A stretch of 64,000 nucleotides of DNA from Spartobacteria bacterium (GTDB lineage: Bacteria; Verrucomicrobiota; Verrucomicrobiia; Chthoniobacterales; UBA6821). Location: NCBI GenBank assembly GCA_947487385.1, contig CANKWU010000002.1, positions 55,050-119,049 of the forward strand, given 5' to 3'. The position numbers were made by a program, and so were the translations under genes. Below the pieces are notes generated by a model. That model was given only the letters and a program-made list of their open reading frames with translations. It was not told where the DNA came from and searched no databases. Positions 54,421 to 63,228 of the stretch are shown in pieces (the stretch's first letter is position 1; each line of letters starts with the position of its first letter).

Positions 54421-56826
54421 ATGACCGAAATGGTACAGGCCACTCTCTCCGGATCAGTACCTCCTCCGCCCCATCCCCGTGAAGAGGAGCGCATCGCCCG
54501 ACTGCTTGGCTACGACATTCTCGACACGGAGCGCGATGAACTCTTCGACCGTATCACCGCAATGGCCGCCGAGATCACAGGATCGCCGATTTCCCTTGTC
54601 TCGTTGGTCGACAGGAATCGGCAGTGGGTGAAGTCCAACTACGGCATCGATTTGAAGCAGAGTTCCCGTGATGACTCTTTCTGCGGTCACACCATCATGG
54701 ATGCTGATAAGCTCATGATCATTCCGGATTCGATGAAGGATCCCCGCTTTGTTCATAATCCCTTTGTCACTGGGGAGCCTCATATCCGCTTCTACGCGGG
54801 GGTCCCTCTTCAGAATGGGGATGGGCTCGCGATCGGGAGCCTCTGCGTCATCGACAGGAAGCCTCGGGAGCTAACGCCTGATCAGATCGTCTCGTTGAAG
54901 AGTCTGGCTAGGATCGTAGTGGATTACCTGGACATTCATCGTTCCAATCGTGAACTCACACGTCTTCTTCTGAGGGAGAAAGAAATCTACAGCCGCCTTC
55001 TTAACCTCTCCTCAGAGATGGCATCTTCATCGTTCACTCTGGAGCAGGCACTCCAGAGGATCATGGATCACCTTGATCCCACGCTAGGATGGCTTTCATG
55101 CCGCATCACAAACCTCATGACCCATGGGTCAGGGGGTATCCGGTTGAATCCCCTCCTCCCCCCCGACCCTGAAATCGATCAGATCTGGAGGCAGATTGAT
55201 TCCCATCCCACAAAACCACTCCATGATGGAAAGAAGACGGCCTTTATCTCCACCGGCATCACGGCCCCCCAGTATGCCTATCTTGCGATACCAATTAGGA
55301 ACCGAGGCAAGCTTCAGGCCAAGATTGAAATGATCTATCCTGATCACCGCAAGATGGACTCGCGGATCAAGGAAGTGTTCGACATCATGGCATCGAATCT
55401 CGCGATTGTTGCTGAGAGAGAGATTGCCAACATGGAACTCCAGCACCGCGCCGTCCATGACGCCCTGACCGGAGCGGTGAGCAGGACGCTCTTCCTAGAG
55501 GAGCTTCAGAAGACCATCTCAAAAACCGATTCGTTCCATCCCGATACCGCACTTCTCTTTCTTGATCTTGATGGGTTCAAGGATGTGAATGACAACTTCG
55601 GCCACCAGATCGGCGATCGTCTTCTTATCGAGGTCACAGAAAGACTCCGACACCTCAGCCGTGAAGAGGATATTCTCGGACGGCTGAGTGGCGACGAGTT
55701 TGTCCTTCTGGTACGTCACCTTGATATCCAACAAGATCTGGAATCGCTGCTCAAACGGATCCAGAGACATATCTCCCATCCCTACATGCTCGGTGATCTG
55801 GAGATCAGGATCACCTGCAGCATCGGTGCGGCGATTCTGGACCGAAACGATCTCACCACACCCGAACTCCTTCGACGCGCCGAGGAGTCAATGTATCTAG
55901 TCAAGCATGGGGTGAGGAACGGGTACTGCATCGCCACACCGGACATCATTCGGGATTTCAAGAACCGCCTCGATCTCGACCGCAATATCCACGAAGCTGT
56001 CTATCAAAAACGCCTACTGCTCCATTTTCAGCCCATTGTGGAGATCGAAACCGGAAGAATCTGCTCTGCGGAGGCACTCCTCAGGGTGATAAACAAGGAT
56101 GGTTCCGTTCTCGCAGCCTTTAACATCATCCCCTCAATGCAGCGCATCCGCCTCATGGCTGAAGTTGATGAATGGGTCTTCGCTGAGTCCGTCAGGCTCC
56201 TCCAGCAACACATGAGAATATTCGAGACGATTCCCGGATTCCGACTTTCTCTTAATGTGAGCCCAAGCATCCTCATGACCCATGGATTCGCCACCCTCTC
56301 CTTGAATCGCCTGAAGACAGCGGGTGTCTCACCCACAATGTTTCGATTTGAGATCATCGAGAACCATCTGGATATGGGCAACGCCTCATTGTTTGAAAAT
56401 ATTACTTTCTTCCGAGAAGCCGGTGTGGAGATCGCAATCGATGACTTCGGGACAGGCTATAGCAATCTTCAGCACCTGATCTCCATCCCCTGCGACACGC
56501 TCAAGATCGATCGCATGTTTATTAAAGTAATTCCTTCGGGAGAGGCAAAAAAGATCCAGCTCCTGACCGCAATGATTAAATTGGGAAAAAACCTCGGTTA
56601 CTCCTTGATCGCCGAGGGGATCGAGCATCAGGAACAAGCCGATCAACTTCTCTCACTCGGTTGTGAGTACGGGCAGGGATACCTCTACGGGAGGCCGATG
56701 GAGATAGAGCGCTTCCTTGAGCACATCGTGATGCATACCCCAAACATCCTCCCTCTTTCCAAGCAGCACTCCAGTATTCAGGAATTTGAAGTAACACCAA
56801 CATACGCCCTGCCATCTAAGACTTGA
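54421..56826 (+). CDS. GAF-GGDEF-EAL cyclic-di-GMP signalling protein
   Basis: Cytoplasmic protein of 801 residues. Residues 20-175 form a GAF domain (DRITAMAAEITGSPISLVSLVD, DSFCGHTI). A linker with a second GAF-like stretch follows to about 340. The GGDEF domain has SGDEF at 423-427, a change at the first position. The EAL domain starts with EAL at 551-553 and retains LNVSPS, FEIIE, DDFGTGYSN, LKID, AEGIE and YGQGY, so it should be an active phosphodiesterase. The cyclase half may be active or only a GTP-binding regulator. It lies directly after the GH16 gene, linking c-di-GMP to the polysaccharide locus. Confidence 0.9.
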   Translation: MTEMVQATLSGSVPPPPHPREEERIARLLGYDILDTERDELFDRITAMAAEITGSPISLVSLVDRNRQWVKSNYGIDLKQSSRDDSFCGHTIMDADKLMIIPDSMKDPRFVHNPFVTGEPHIRFYAGVPLQNGDGLAIGSLCVIDRKPRELTPDQIVSLKSLARIVVDYLDIHRSNRELTRLLLREKEIYSRLLNLSSEMASSSFTLEQALQRIMDHLDPTLGWLSCRITNLMTHGSGGIRLNPLLPPDPEIDQIWRQIDSHPTKPLHDGKKTAFISTGITAPQYAYLAIPIRNRGKLQAKIEMIYPDHRKMDSRIKEVFDIMASNLAIVAEREIANMELQHRAVHDALTGAVSRTLFLEELQKTISKTDSFHPDTALLFLDLDGFKDVNDNFGHQIGDRLLIEVTERLRHLSREEDILGRLSGDEFVLLVRHLDIQQDLESLLKRIQRHISHPYMLGDLEIRITCSIGAAILDRNDLTTPELLRRAEESMYLVKHGVRNGYCIATPDIIRDFKNRLDLDRNIHEAVYQKRLLLHFQPIVEIETGRICSAEALLRVINKDGSVLAAFNIIPSMQRIRLMAEVDEWVFAESVRLLQQHMRIFETIPGFRLSLNVSPSILMTHGFATLSLNRLKTAGVSPTMFRFEIIENHLDMGNASLFENITFFREAGVEIAIDDFGTGYSNLQHLISIPCDTLKIDRMFIKVIPSGEAKKIQLLTAMIKLGKNLGYSLIAEGIEHQEQADQLLSLGCEYGQGYLYGRPMEIERFLEHIVMHTPNILPLSKQHSSIQEFEVTPTYALPSKT

Positions 56827-56847
56827 TTGCCAAACCTTCTGCATTGG

Positions 56848-58209
56848 ATGAGCAATGATCTAGCCCCCCTATCGTCCCATGACAAATCAGGCGATGATAT
56901 TGAAATCCTCATCAAGGAGCTAACTTACGAGAATGAGGAAAAGGCCAAGCGTGCCGCTGAACTCGAGATCGCCAACAAAGAACTCACCTTCCAGAACGAG
57001 GAAAAAGCCAAGCGTGCCGCTGAACTCGAGATCGCCAACAAGATTATCAGCATGGCAATAGAGGCCGCGAAGATTGGAATTTGGAATTGGGATGTTACGA
57101 ACAATCAAATCTCTTGGGACAAACTGATGTTCTCGATCCACGGGATGCCGGAACGCAGCAACGGCCTTATCTGTTACGAGGATTGGAGGCGCCACGTCCA
57201 TCCGGAGGACTTGGCAGCTCAGGAAGCCTCCCTCCGCCAGACCGTCGAGAGCGGAGTGCAAAAACAGCGTCAGTTTCGGATTATCCGGGATTCTGACCAT
57301 GAAGTTCGGAACATCCAGGCCTCGGATGCAGCGATCGCGGGAAAGGATGGCAAGACGAGGTATGTGGTGGGCATCAACCTCGACATCACAGAAACCAACC
57401 TGAGATTGGAGGAGATCCGCATTCTGAACGCCATTCTTAAAACGCGAGCCACCGAGTTGGAAGAATCGGTGAAGGAGCTCGACAGCTTCTCGTACTCGGT
57501 CTCTCACGATCTCAGGGCCCCGTTGCGAGCCGTCGATGGATTTTCCAGGATCCTCGAGGAAGACTACGCCACCAAGCTCGATGACGAGGGGCGGCGTGTG
57601 ATCGGTGTCATCCGTAGCGAGGCCCAGCGGATGGGACGCCTTATCGACGATCTCCTCTCCTTCTCCCGACTCGGTCGCCAGCGGATCGAGCCGGTGATGA
57701 TCGACATGCATACGATGGCCCGGAGAGTTTTCGATGAGCTGGTGGCTCTGGAGCCGGGTCGCACGATCCACCTCGACCTGCAGACCATCCCGCCAGCCTT
57801 CGGCACGGAGGCGATGATCAGGCAGCTCTGGACCAACCTTATCGGAAATGCCATCAAATTCACTGGGAAACGCGAAGTGGCCGAGATCGAGATTGGCTGT
57901 GGGACAGGAGAGCCTGGAACCGCAGGAGAGCCCGTGGAGAAGGTCTATTTCGTGAAGGACAACGGAGCGGGCTTTGACATGCGCTATATTGACAAGCTCT
58001 TCGGTGTTTTCCAGCGACTCCACAGCACCGAGGAGTTCCCGGGAACGGGCGTCGGACTCTCCCTTGTCCTGCGGATTATCAATCGTCATGGAGGGCGGGT
58101 CTGGGGTGAGGGTGAGGTAGGAAAGGGAGCGACGTTTCACTTCACCCTCCCGAATCCAGAAATGCTTAGCAGTGCCACCCATCAGCCATCCACCCAACAA
58201 ACACAATGA
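56848..58209 (+). CDS. PAS-domain hybrid-type sensor histidine kinase
   Basis: Cytoplasmic kinase of 453 residues with no membrane helix. Residues 25-66 hold two copies of a 21-residue unit (EEKAKRAAELEIANK) that should form a coiled coil. A PAS domain follows (about 67-185, with WNWDVTNNQISWDKLMFSIHG). HisKA has SYSVSHDLRAPLR with phospho-accepting His220. HATPase_c has NLIGNAIKF, DNGAGFD and GTGVGLSLVLRI. ATG 56848 is used; a TTG at 56827 is the next alternative. It has no receiver, but the next gene supplies one and overlaps its stop by four bases. It resembles cyanobacterial/phytochrome-type kinases. Confidence 0.93.
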   Translation: MSNDLAPLSSHDKSGDDIEILIKELTYENEEKAKRAAELEIANKELTFQNEEKAKRAAELEIANKIISMAIEAAKIGIWNWDVTNNQISWDKLMFSIHGMPERSNGLICYEDWRRHVHPEDLAAQEASLRQTVESGVQKQRQFRIIRDSDHEVRNIQASDAAIAGKDGKTRYVVGINLDITETNLRLEEIRILNAILKTRATELEESVKELDSFSYSVSHDLRAPLRAVDGFSRILEEDYATKLDDEGRRVIGVIRSEAQRMGRLIDDLLSFSRLGRQRIEPVMIDMHTMARRVFDELVALEPGRTIHLDLQTIPPAFGTEAMIRQLWTNLIGNAIKFTGKREVAEIEIGCGTGEPGTAGEPVEKVYFVKDNGAGFDMRYIDKLFGVFQRLHSTEEFPGTGVGLSLVLRIINRHGGRVWGEGEVGKGATFHFTLPNPEMLSSATHQPSTQQTQ

Positions 58210-58661
58210 ACTCCGACACCACCGAAATTCTGATCGTCGAGGACAATCCGAACGATGCCCAACTCACCATGCGGAGCCTCAAAAAAAACAATCTGGCCAA
58301 TAAAATCATGCATGTGTCCAACGGGCAGGCCGCTGTCGATTACCTTTTCGGAGAGGGTGAGTATCAGGGACGCAATGTGCTGGATCAGCCCAAGGTCGTT
58401 CTTCTTGATCTGAAACTTCCCAAACTGAATGGCCTCCAGGTACTCGCCCGGATCCGGGGTGATGCTCGGACAAAGATGCTCCCTGTCGTGATCCTCACCT
58501 CCTCTCAGCAGGAAAGCGACCTGATTGAGTCCTACAAGCTCGGTGCCAACAGCTACATCGTGAAGCCGGTCGAGTTCGAGAACTTTGCCAAGTCTGTTCA
58601 GGAGGTCGGACTCTACTGGCTCCTGCTAAACAAGCCGGCCACCCCTAAGAATATGCTATGA
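58206..58661 (+). CDS. Single-domain response regulator (Rcp1-like)
   Basis: A stand-alone receiver of 151 residues. The phospho-acceptor is Asp68 in VVLLDLKLP. The acidic pair is in IVEDNPND, and the switch Lys in YIVKPVEF. Its opening TEILIVEDNPNDAQLTMRSLK is typical of the Rcp1 type, which receives phosphate from phytochrome-like kinases. It overlaps the kinase gene and the following REC-GGDEF-EAL gene by four bases, so it is likely to be a phosphotransfer partner in one pathway. Confidence 0.92.
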   Translation: MNSDTTEILIVEDNPNDAQLTMRSLKKNNLANKIMHVSNGQAAVDYLFGEGEYQGRNVLDQPKVVLLDLKLPKLNGLQVLARIRGDARTKMLPVVILTSSQQESDLIESYKLGANSYIVKPVEFENFAKSVQEVGLYWLLLNKPATPKNML

Positions 58662-60421
58662 GTAGAATCGGCAAGACCATACGGATCCTTATGCTGGAGG
58701 ATTCCGACTTCGACTCAGAACTGATCATCAGGGAACTGCGGAAGGGAAACCTCGACTTTGTCTGGCATAGAGTCCAGGCCCGAGAGGAGTACCGGCAGGC
58801 GCTCATGAACTATCTGCCCGATCTTATCCTAGTCGACTACAAGTTGCCCGACTTCGACGGAGACCAGGCCATCGTCATGGCCAAGGAAATCTGTCCGGAG
58901 GTACCGGCAATCATCGTGACAGGAGCAATCGGCGAAGATACCGCCGTGGAGCTCTTTAAGAAAGGGGCCACCGACTTCGTGCTCAAGGACCGGATGGAGG
59001 GTCGCTTGGGTGCCGTCGTCGAGAGGGCACTTACGGAGTCCGCCAACCGGTTGGCAAGCCGACAGGCGGAGGAGCAACAGCAACAGCTCAATGCAGAACT
59101 CCGGCGACTTGCCACGCACAACCCCCTAACGGGGCTCGCTTCTCGATCTCTTCTGATGGAGAAGTTGCAGGAAGCGATCTCAAAGGTCGACACGGCGGCG
59201 ATTGATACGGCCTTTTTCTCGATTGATCTCGACCACTTCAAGCAGCTCAACGCCACCTACGGCATTCCCTTTTCTGACCAAGTCCTCGTGGAGACCGCAC
59301 GGAGGCTCTGTACCCTCTGCGGCGATGGGGATCTGGTTGGAAATCTGACGGGGGACAAGTTCTACCTGCTCCTGCGGCGACTCGGCCTGGAAGGGGATCT
59401 GCCCGTACTCCTAAAACAGATCAGGTCTTGCTTCCATCGGCCTTTCCATATTCGAAATCTCGACATCACCGTCGAGGCCTCCATCGGGGGAGTGATCCTG
59501 AGGAACCCCGAGGACACAACGAGCGATGTCATGGCCCAGTGCGAGGAGGCCATGCGACAGGTCAAAAAAAGGAAAAAACAGGACATCTATATGGTGGATG
59601 AAAGCGTCATCAAGGAATTGAAACGACGAAGCCTTCTGGACAACGAAATCCTCGATGCCGTGAGGAAAAAAAGTCTCTTCCTTCTTTTTCAGCCAATCGT
59701 CAGCCTTCGAACGGGGAAGATTCATGGAGCGGAAGGGTTGCTAAGGTTCCGTCAGAGAGATGGCACCATCCTGCCAGCGGTAGAATTCATGGATGCCCTG
59801 ATACGAACATCCTCCCTCTCCCTAATCGACGAAGCTGTTGTCTCCGACTTCCTCGCCTCGAGCAAACCCCTCATCGAGACACTTCTCCAAAGAGAGGGTT
59901 TTCGTTTTTCCTTCAACATCTCGCCTGGGATCCTTGCCAATGTGGGATATGCTGGGAAGATTCTTGCCCAGATCGCAAATGCGGGAGCCAACCCGGAATC
60001 CTTCACACTAGAAATCCTCGAAGAGGGACTCATGCCGACAAACGGGACGGTGCGTGAAAACCTGACCATCTTGAAAAAAGCGGGTGTCCAGATCGCCGTG
60101 GATGATTTCGGCATCGGCTATAGTAATCTGATGCGACTCTCGGAGCTGCCGATCAATGAGCTGAAAATTCCGCGTGAACTGATCGGGGGGATCAGGTCGG
60201 GGGACGCGAGGCTGAAAGCTGTTCTGGAGACCATCGTCGGCATCGCAAAAAATCTAGGTCTCTTCATTGTCGCCGAGGGGGTAGAGACACAGGCTGAGGC
60301 AGAGCATCTCCGCATTCTTGGTTGCGAATACGGGCAAGGATACCTCTATGGAAAAGCGATGCCGTTGGAGGAACTCCTGACCCTCATCGTGAAACAAGAA
60401 ACCAAGGGAAACGCTGATTAA
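58658..60421 (+). CDS. REC-GGDEF-EAL protein with degenerate signatures
   Basis: Fusion of receiver, cyclase-like and phosphodiesterase-like domains. The receiver (residues 8-125) has phospho-acceptor Asp60 in LILVDYKLP. The GGDEF site reads TGDKF (231-235), so cyclase activity is doubtful. The EAL position reads EGL (359-361), keeping the metal-binding Glu. FNISPG, LEILEEG, DDFGIGYSN, AEGVE and YGQGY remain, while LKID reads LKIP. It may be a weak phosphodiesterase or a c-di-GMP/GTP sensor controlled by phosphorylation. It ends the HK-RR-effector run. Confidence 0.88.
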   Translation: MSRIGKTIRILMLEDSDFDSELIIRELRKGNLDFVWHRVQAREEYRQALMNYLPDLILVDYKLPDFDGDQAIVMAKEICPEVPAIIVTGAIGEDTAVELFKKGATDFVLKDRMEGRLGAVVERALTESANRLASRQAEEQQQQLNAELRRLATHNPLTGLASRSLLMEKLQEAISKVDTAAIDTAFFSIDLDHFKQLNATYGIPFSDQVLVETARRLCTLCGDGDLVGNLTGDKFYLLLRRLGLEGDLPVLLKQIRSCFHRPFHIRNLDITVEASIGGVILRNPEDTTSDVMAQCEEAMRQVKKRKKQDIYMVDESVIKELKRRSLLDNEILDAVRKKSLFLLFQPIVSLRTGKIHGAEGLLRFRQRDGTILPAVEFMDALIRTSSLSLIDEAVVSDFLASSKPLIETLLQREGFRFSFNISPGILANVGYAGKILAQIANAGANPESFTLEILEEGLMPTNGTVRENLTILKKAGVQIAVDDFGIGYSNLMRLSELPINELKIPRELIGGIRSGDARLKAVLETIVGIAKNLGLFIVAEGVETQAEAEHLRILGCEYGQGYLYGKAMPLEELLTLIVKQETKGNAD

Positions 60422-60720
60422 ATCGCATAGAAGCCGTTGCGTGTAGAATTGGTCGCGGGCAAGGAGGCTTGGCGCGAGCATCCCCGCAGAGCTAAAGCCA
60501 TTTGTCGATTTTGCGGCGCTGCTCTCTCGGGCAAGACCGCTGCGGGTATTAACTCACTCACTCCCTCGAGGATCGCCCTATCGGGTTTGCCTCCTGCAAA
60601 TCTACCCGGGCTGTTTCCACAGCCACGTTTTGCCCAGCGCTCGCGCCTTCAAAAATCAGCAAATGCTCTTCAGTGTCCTTCATTGGATTAAATCAGCGTT
60701 TCCCTAACCAACCAACCACT
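60422..60720. other. GC-rich spacer, no gene recognised
   Basis: About 300 bases between the REC-GGDEF-EAL gene and the small membrane protein. It has many GCGAG/CTCGC strings and short palindromes but no clean terminator, RNA fold or credible protein frame. A short frame here lacks any family pattern and looks spurious. It could be a decayed repeat. Confidence 0.45.
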
Positions 60721-60870
60721 ATGCTCTACACAATTGCCATCGTTCTTCTCGTCCTCTGGGCTGTCGGACTCGTCAGCGCCTACACAATGGGCGGATTCAT
60801 CCACATCCTACTTGTATTCGCCCTCGTGGTTCTTCTGATCCAGATCATCCAGGGACGCAAGATCCTCTGA
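60721..60870 (+). CDS. lmo0937-family small membrane protein
   Basis: A 49-residue hydrophobic protein with the family pattern: LYTIAIVLLVLWAVGLVS, a central TMGGFIHILLVFALV and a short basic end GRKIL. Two helices form a hairpin. The function is unknown; relatives in other bacteria are often stress-associated. ATG 60721 is chosen because the two-helix family pattern begins there; codons before it are unconserved. Its own spacer precedes it and the TerC operon converges on it. Confidence 0.85.
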   Translation: MLYTIAIVLLVLWAVGLVSAYTMGGFIHILLVFALVVLLIQIIQGRKIL

Positions 60871-60903
60871 TACATCAGTTCGGCACTACAGCTGGGGTAA
60901 AGA

Positions 60904-61926
60904 TCAGTCGGCGTCAGGATTCTTCCTTGGAAAAAGAAAGGAGCAGAGACCCGATACAAGAAGTGCCCCAGCTATAACCGCGAGCGACCAAATTGTAGGG
61001 AAGTGACCGTGGAAGTGAGGATCTAACCACGACATTTTCAGGCCCACAAAGCAGAGGATAAATCCGAGGCCGTACTTGAGGTAATGGAACTTGGAGGCCA
61101 TTCCGGACAGGATAAAGAACAGAGCTCTCAGACCTAGAATCGCGAAGATATTTGACGTGAACACGATGAAGGGTTCCTTGGTGATCGCAAAGATCGCAGG
61201 GACACTGTCGACAGCGAAAATGATATCGGTGAACTCGATGAAGATAAGCGTCAGGAAGAGCGGTGTCCCCATGAGGATGCCCGCTTCCCTGATCAGGAAC
61301 TTCCCATCGTGAAGCCCCGGTGATATCGGCAGGAACTTCTTCAGGAGGCGAAGGAGAAAGTTTTGGCCCGGATCGGGATGAGACTCTGGACCGAAGGCGA
61401 CCTTGAGACCCGTGATAGCCAGAAAGACTCCAAAAACGAGCGGCACCCAGGAGATCTGCATCAGCACTGAGCCGAGGGCGATGAAGAGGGCGCGGAAGAC
61501 GATGGCTCCGAGGATGCCGTAGAAGAGGATCTTATGCCGGTACTTCGGCGGGATCGCAAAGAAGTCGAAGACCACAAGGAAGATGAAGAGATTGTCGATT
61601 GAGAGGCTCTTCTCAACCAACCAACCGGAGAGAAACTCAAGACTGCACTGCTTGGCGAGAACCTTGGGGTCGTATCCGGCCAACCTCGGATCCTGAGGAA
61701 AGATATGCAGTCCGTAGAAGTAGAGGCCTAGGCAAAAAAGAAGAGCCAAGGAAACCCAAAGAAGCAGATTAAAGAGGGCCTCACGGTGACCTATCTCATG
61801 CTCATTCCCATTCCTGCGACGCATGTCCAGAAACAGGCTTCCTAGAATCATGAGGAGAAAGATTCCGTAGAGCCACCAGACGCGCTCCATCGGAAAAAGC
61901 TCGGGATGATAAGCGGCGGCGATCAT
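60904..61926 (-). CDS. TerC family membrane protein
   Basis: About nine membrane helices over 340 residues. Family landmarks are SLSIDNLFIFLVVFDFFAIP, with its metal-binding Asp, and FTDIIFAVDSVPAIFAITKEPFIVFTSNIFAILG, both characteristic of TerC/Alx. Members move or handle manganese and other metals and can supply metal to exported enzymes. Its ATG overlaps the CNNM stop by four bases, so both are made together. It is the last gene of the minus-strand HAD-CNNM-TerC operon. Confidence 0.93.
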   Translation of the reverse strand: MIAAAYHPELFPMERVWWLYGIFLLMILGSLFLDMRRRNGNEHEIGHREALFNLLLWVSLALLFCLGLYFYGLHIFPQDPRLAGYDPKVLAKQCSLEFLSGWLVEKSLSIDNLFIFLVVFDFFAIPPKYRHKILFYGILGAIVFRALFIALGSVLMQISWVPLVFGVFLAITGLKVAFGPESHPDPGQNFLLRLLKKFLPISPGLHDGKFLIREAGILMGTPLFLTLIFIEFTDIIFAVDSVPAIFAITKEPFIVFTSNIFAILGLRALFFILSGMASKFHYLKYGLGFILCFVGLKMSWLDPHFHGHFPTIWSLAVIAGALLVSGLCSFLFPRKNPDAD

Positions 61927-63221
61927 TGGGAAGGAGCCTCTTCGTTCAACGAGAGCTTCAGGTCACGACTGACAAGCAGCTTGTCGATGCGCTGACGATC
62001 CATATCGACGACCTCGAAGTGGAAGCCGTTCTGCTTAAATCTTTCACCCTCTTCAGGGATATGACCGAGATGATGGAGTACGAATCCTCCGATCGTCTGG
62101 TACCGGTTGGTCTCCAGCTCCTCATCGGACAACTCCAGGGAGATAGCCTGGGCTGTCTCCTCGAAATCGAGCTGGGCATCGATCAGCCAACTCCCATCCT
62201 CGCGCGTGATGATCTCGGGATAGTTCTGGCGGACACCACGCTCGGGCAATCTGCCGACGATGGCCTCGACCACATCTTTGAGCGTGACCATCCCTTCGAC
62301 CACACCGAACTCATCGACTACCAGGGCCACATGACGGCGGGTGTTCCTAAACTCCTCGATGAGGCGTGGGGCCATCATAGTGGAAGGGACAAAGAGCGGT
62401 GGATTCAGTACGTCCCCAAGTTTTACTGAGCCTGTGAGAGAGAGGTTGGCCCATAGGGATTTCACAGAAACGATGCCTCGGATATTGTCAGGAGTCCCCT
62501 GAAAGACAGGGTAATCGGAGTGACCTGCCCCGGCGATCCGGCGCCAGTTGGCTTCGTTCGTGTCGTCAAGATCGAGCCATGTCACCCTGGAGCGGGGGGT
62601 CATGAGTTCAGCCGCAGACTGCTCGTCGAGATCTAGTACCCCCTCGACCATCTCCTTCTCGGCAGGGTCAAAGGCACCGCTCTCCAAACCCTCATCCATC
62701 ATCTGCAGAACATCTTCCTCGGTCTGTTCGGCAGTGCGACGGGGATCAAGACGGAGTAGCTTCAGGGTCGACGCGACAAAGGCCCAACCCAACTCAGCCA
62801 GCGGATCGATCCAAATAGTCAACCAACGAGCCAGACGGGAGAGGGCCCTAATCGGGAGGGAGGTGTGAAGCGATTCCCCGATGGCCCTCGGAAGAAGAAT
62901 CCCGAAGAGCAGAATCAGGAAAGCAATAACTGTCGTGAGAATCCCGATCCAGGCGGGGAGAAGCATCACCCTCCCCTCATGATCGAGGATCAGAAGATCA
63001 CGCGACGAAAGCACAGAGGCCAAGGTAAAAAGAAACACGGAGGCGAGGCGCAACCCTGGACGGGGACGCGATTTTGCATCCACGTAAGAGGCCACTGAGT
63101 CAGCATCGCCACGGCGCTTCAGAAGGACCACATCGGCCATCACGCAGATCCCGCCCAGAAGGATGAGGAGAAGCGGCAACAAGCACATCAGCAAGTAATC
63201 AACGGTCTGGACAGTATTCAT
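61923..63221 (-). CDS. CNNM/HlyC-type transporter with CBS domains
   Basis: Membrane protein with a DUF21 (CNNM) transmembrane domain (about residues 1-200), a CBS pair (about 205-330, with MTPRSRVTWLDLDD and VALVVDEFGVVEGMVTLKDVVEAIVG), and a C-terminal CorC_HlyC domain (about 345-425). Such proteins affect magnesium or other divalent metal export. The ATG at 63221 follows the HAD stop by seven bases, and its stop overlaps TerC. The unit links two metal-handling families in one operon. Confidence 0.92.
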   Translation of the reverse strand: MNTVQTVDYLLMCLLPLLLILLGGICVMADVVLLKRRGDADSVASYVDAKSRPRPGLRLASVFLFTLASVLSSRDLLILDHEGRVMLLPAWIGILTTVIAFLILLFGILLPRAIGESLHTSLPIRALSRLARWLTIWIDPLAELGWAFVASTLKLLRLDPRRTAEQTEEDVLQMMDEGLESGAFDPAEKEMVEGVLDLDEQSAAELMTPRSRVTWLDLDDTNEANWRRIAGAGHSDYPVFQGTPDNIRGIVSVKSLWANLSLTGSVKLGDVLNPPLFVPSTMMAPRLIEEFRNTRRHVALVVDEFGVVEGMVTLKDVVEAIVGRLPERGVRQNYPEIITREDGSWLIDAQLDFEETAQAISLELSDEELETNRYQTIGGFVLHHLGHIPEEGERFKQNGFHFEVVDMDRQRIDKLLVSRDLKLSLNEEAPSQ

Positions 63222-63228
63222 CCAAAAA

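Noticed and set aside
56920-58206. Minus-strand frame of 428 codons opposite the histidine kinase
   Set aside because: The plus strand encodes PAS, HisKA and ATPase motifs; the antisense frame is a byproduct of codon bias.
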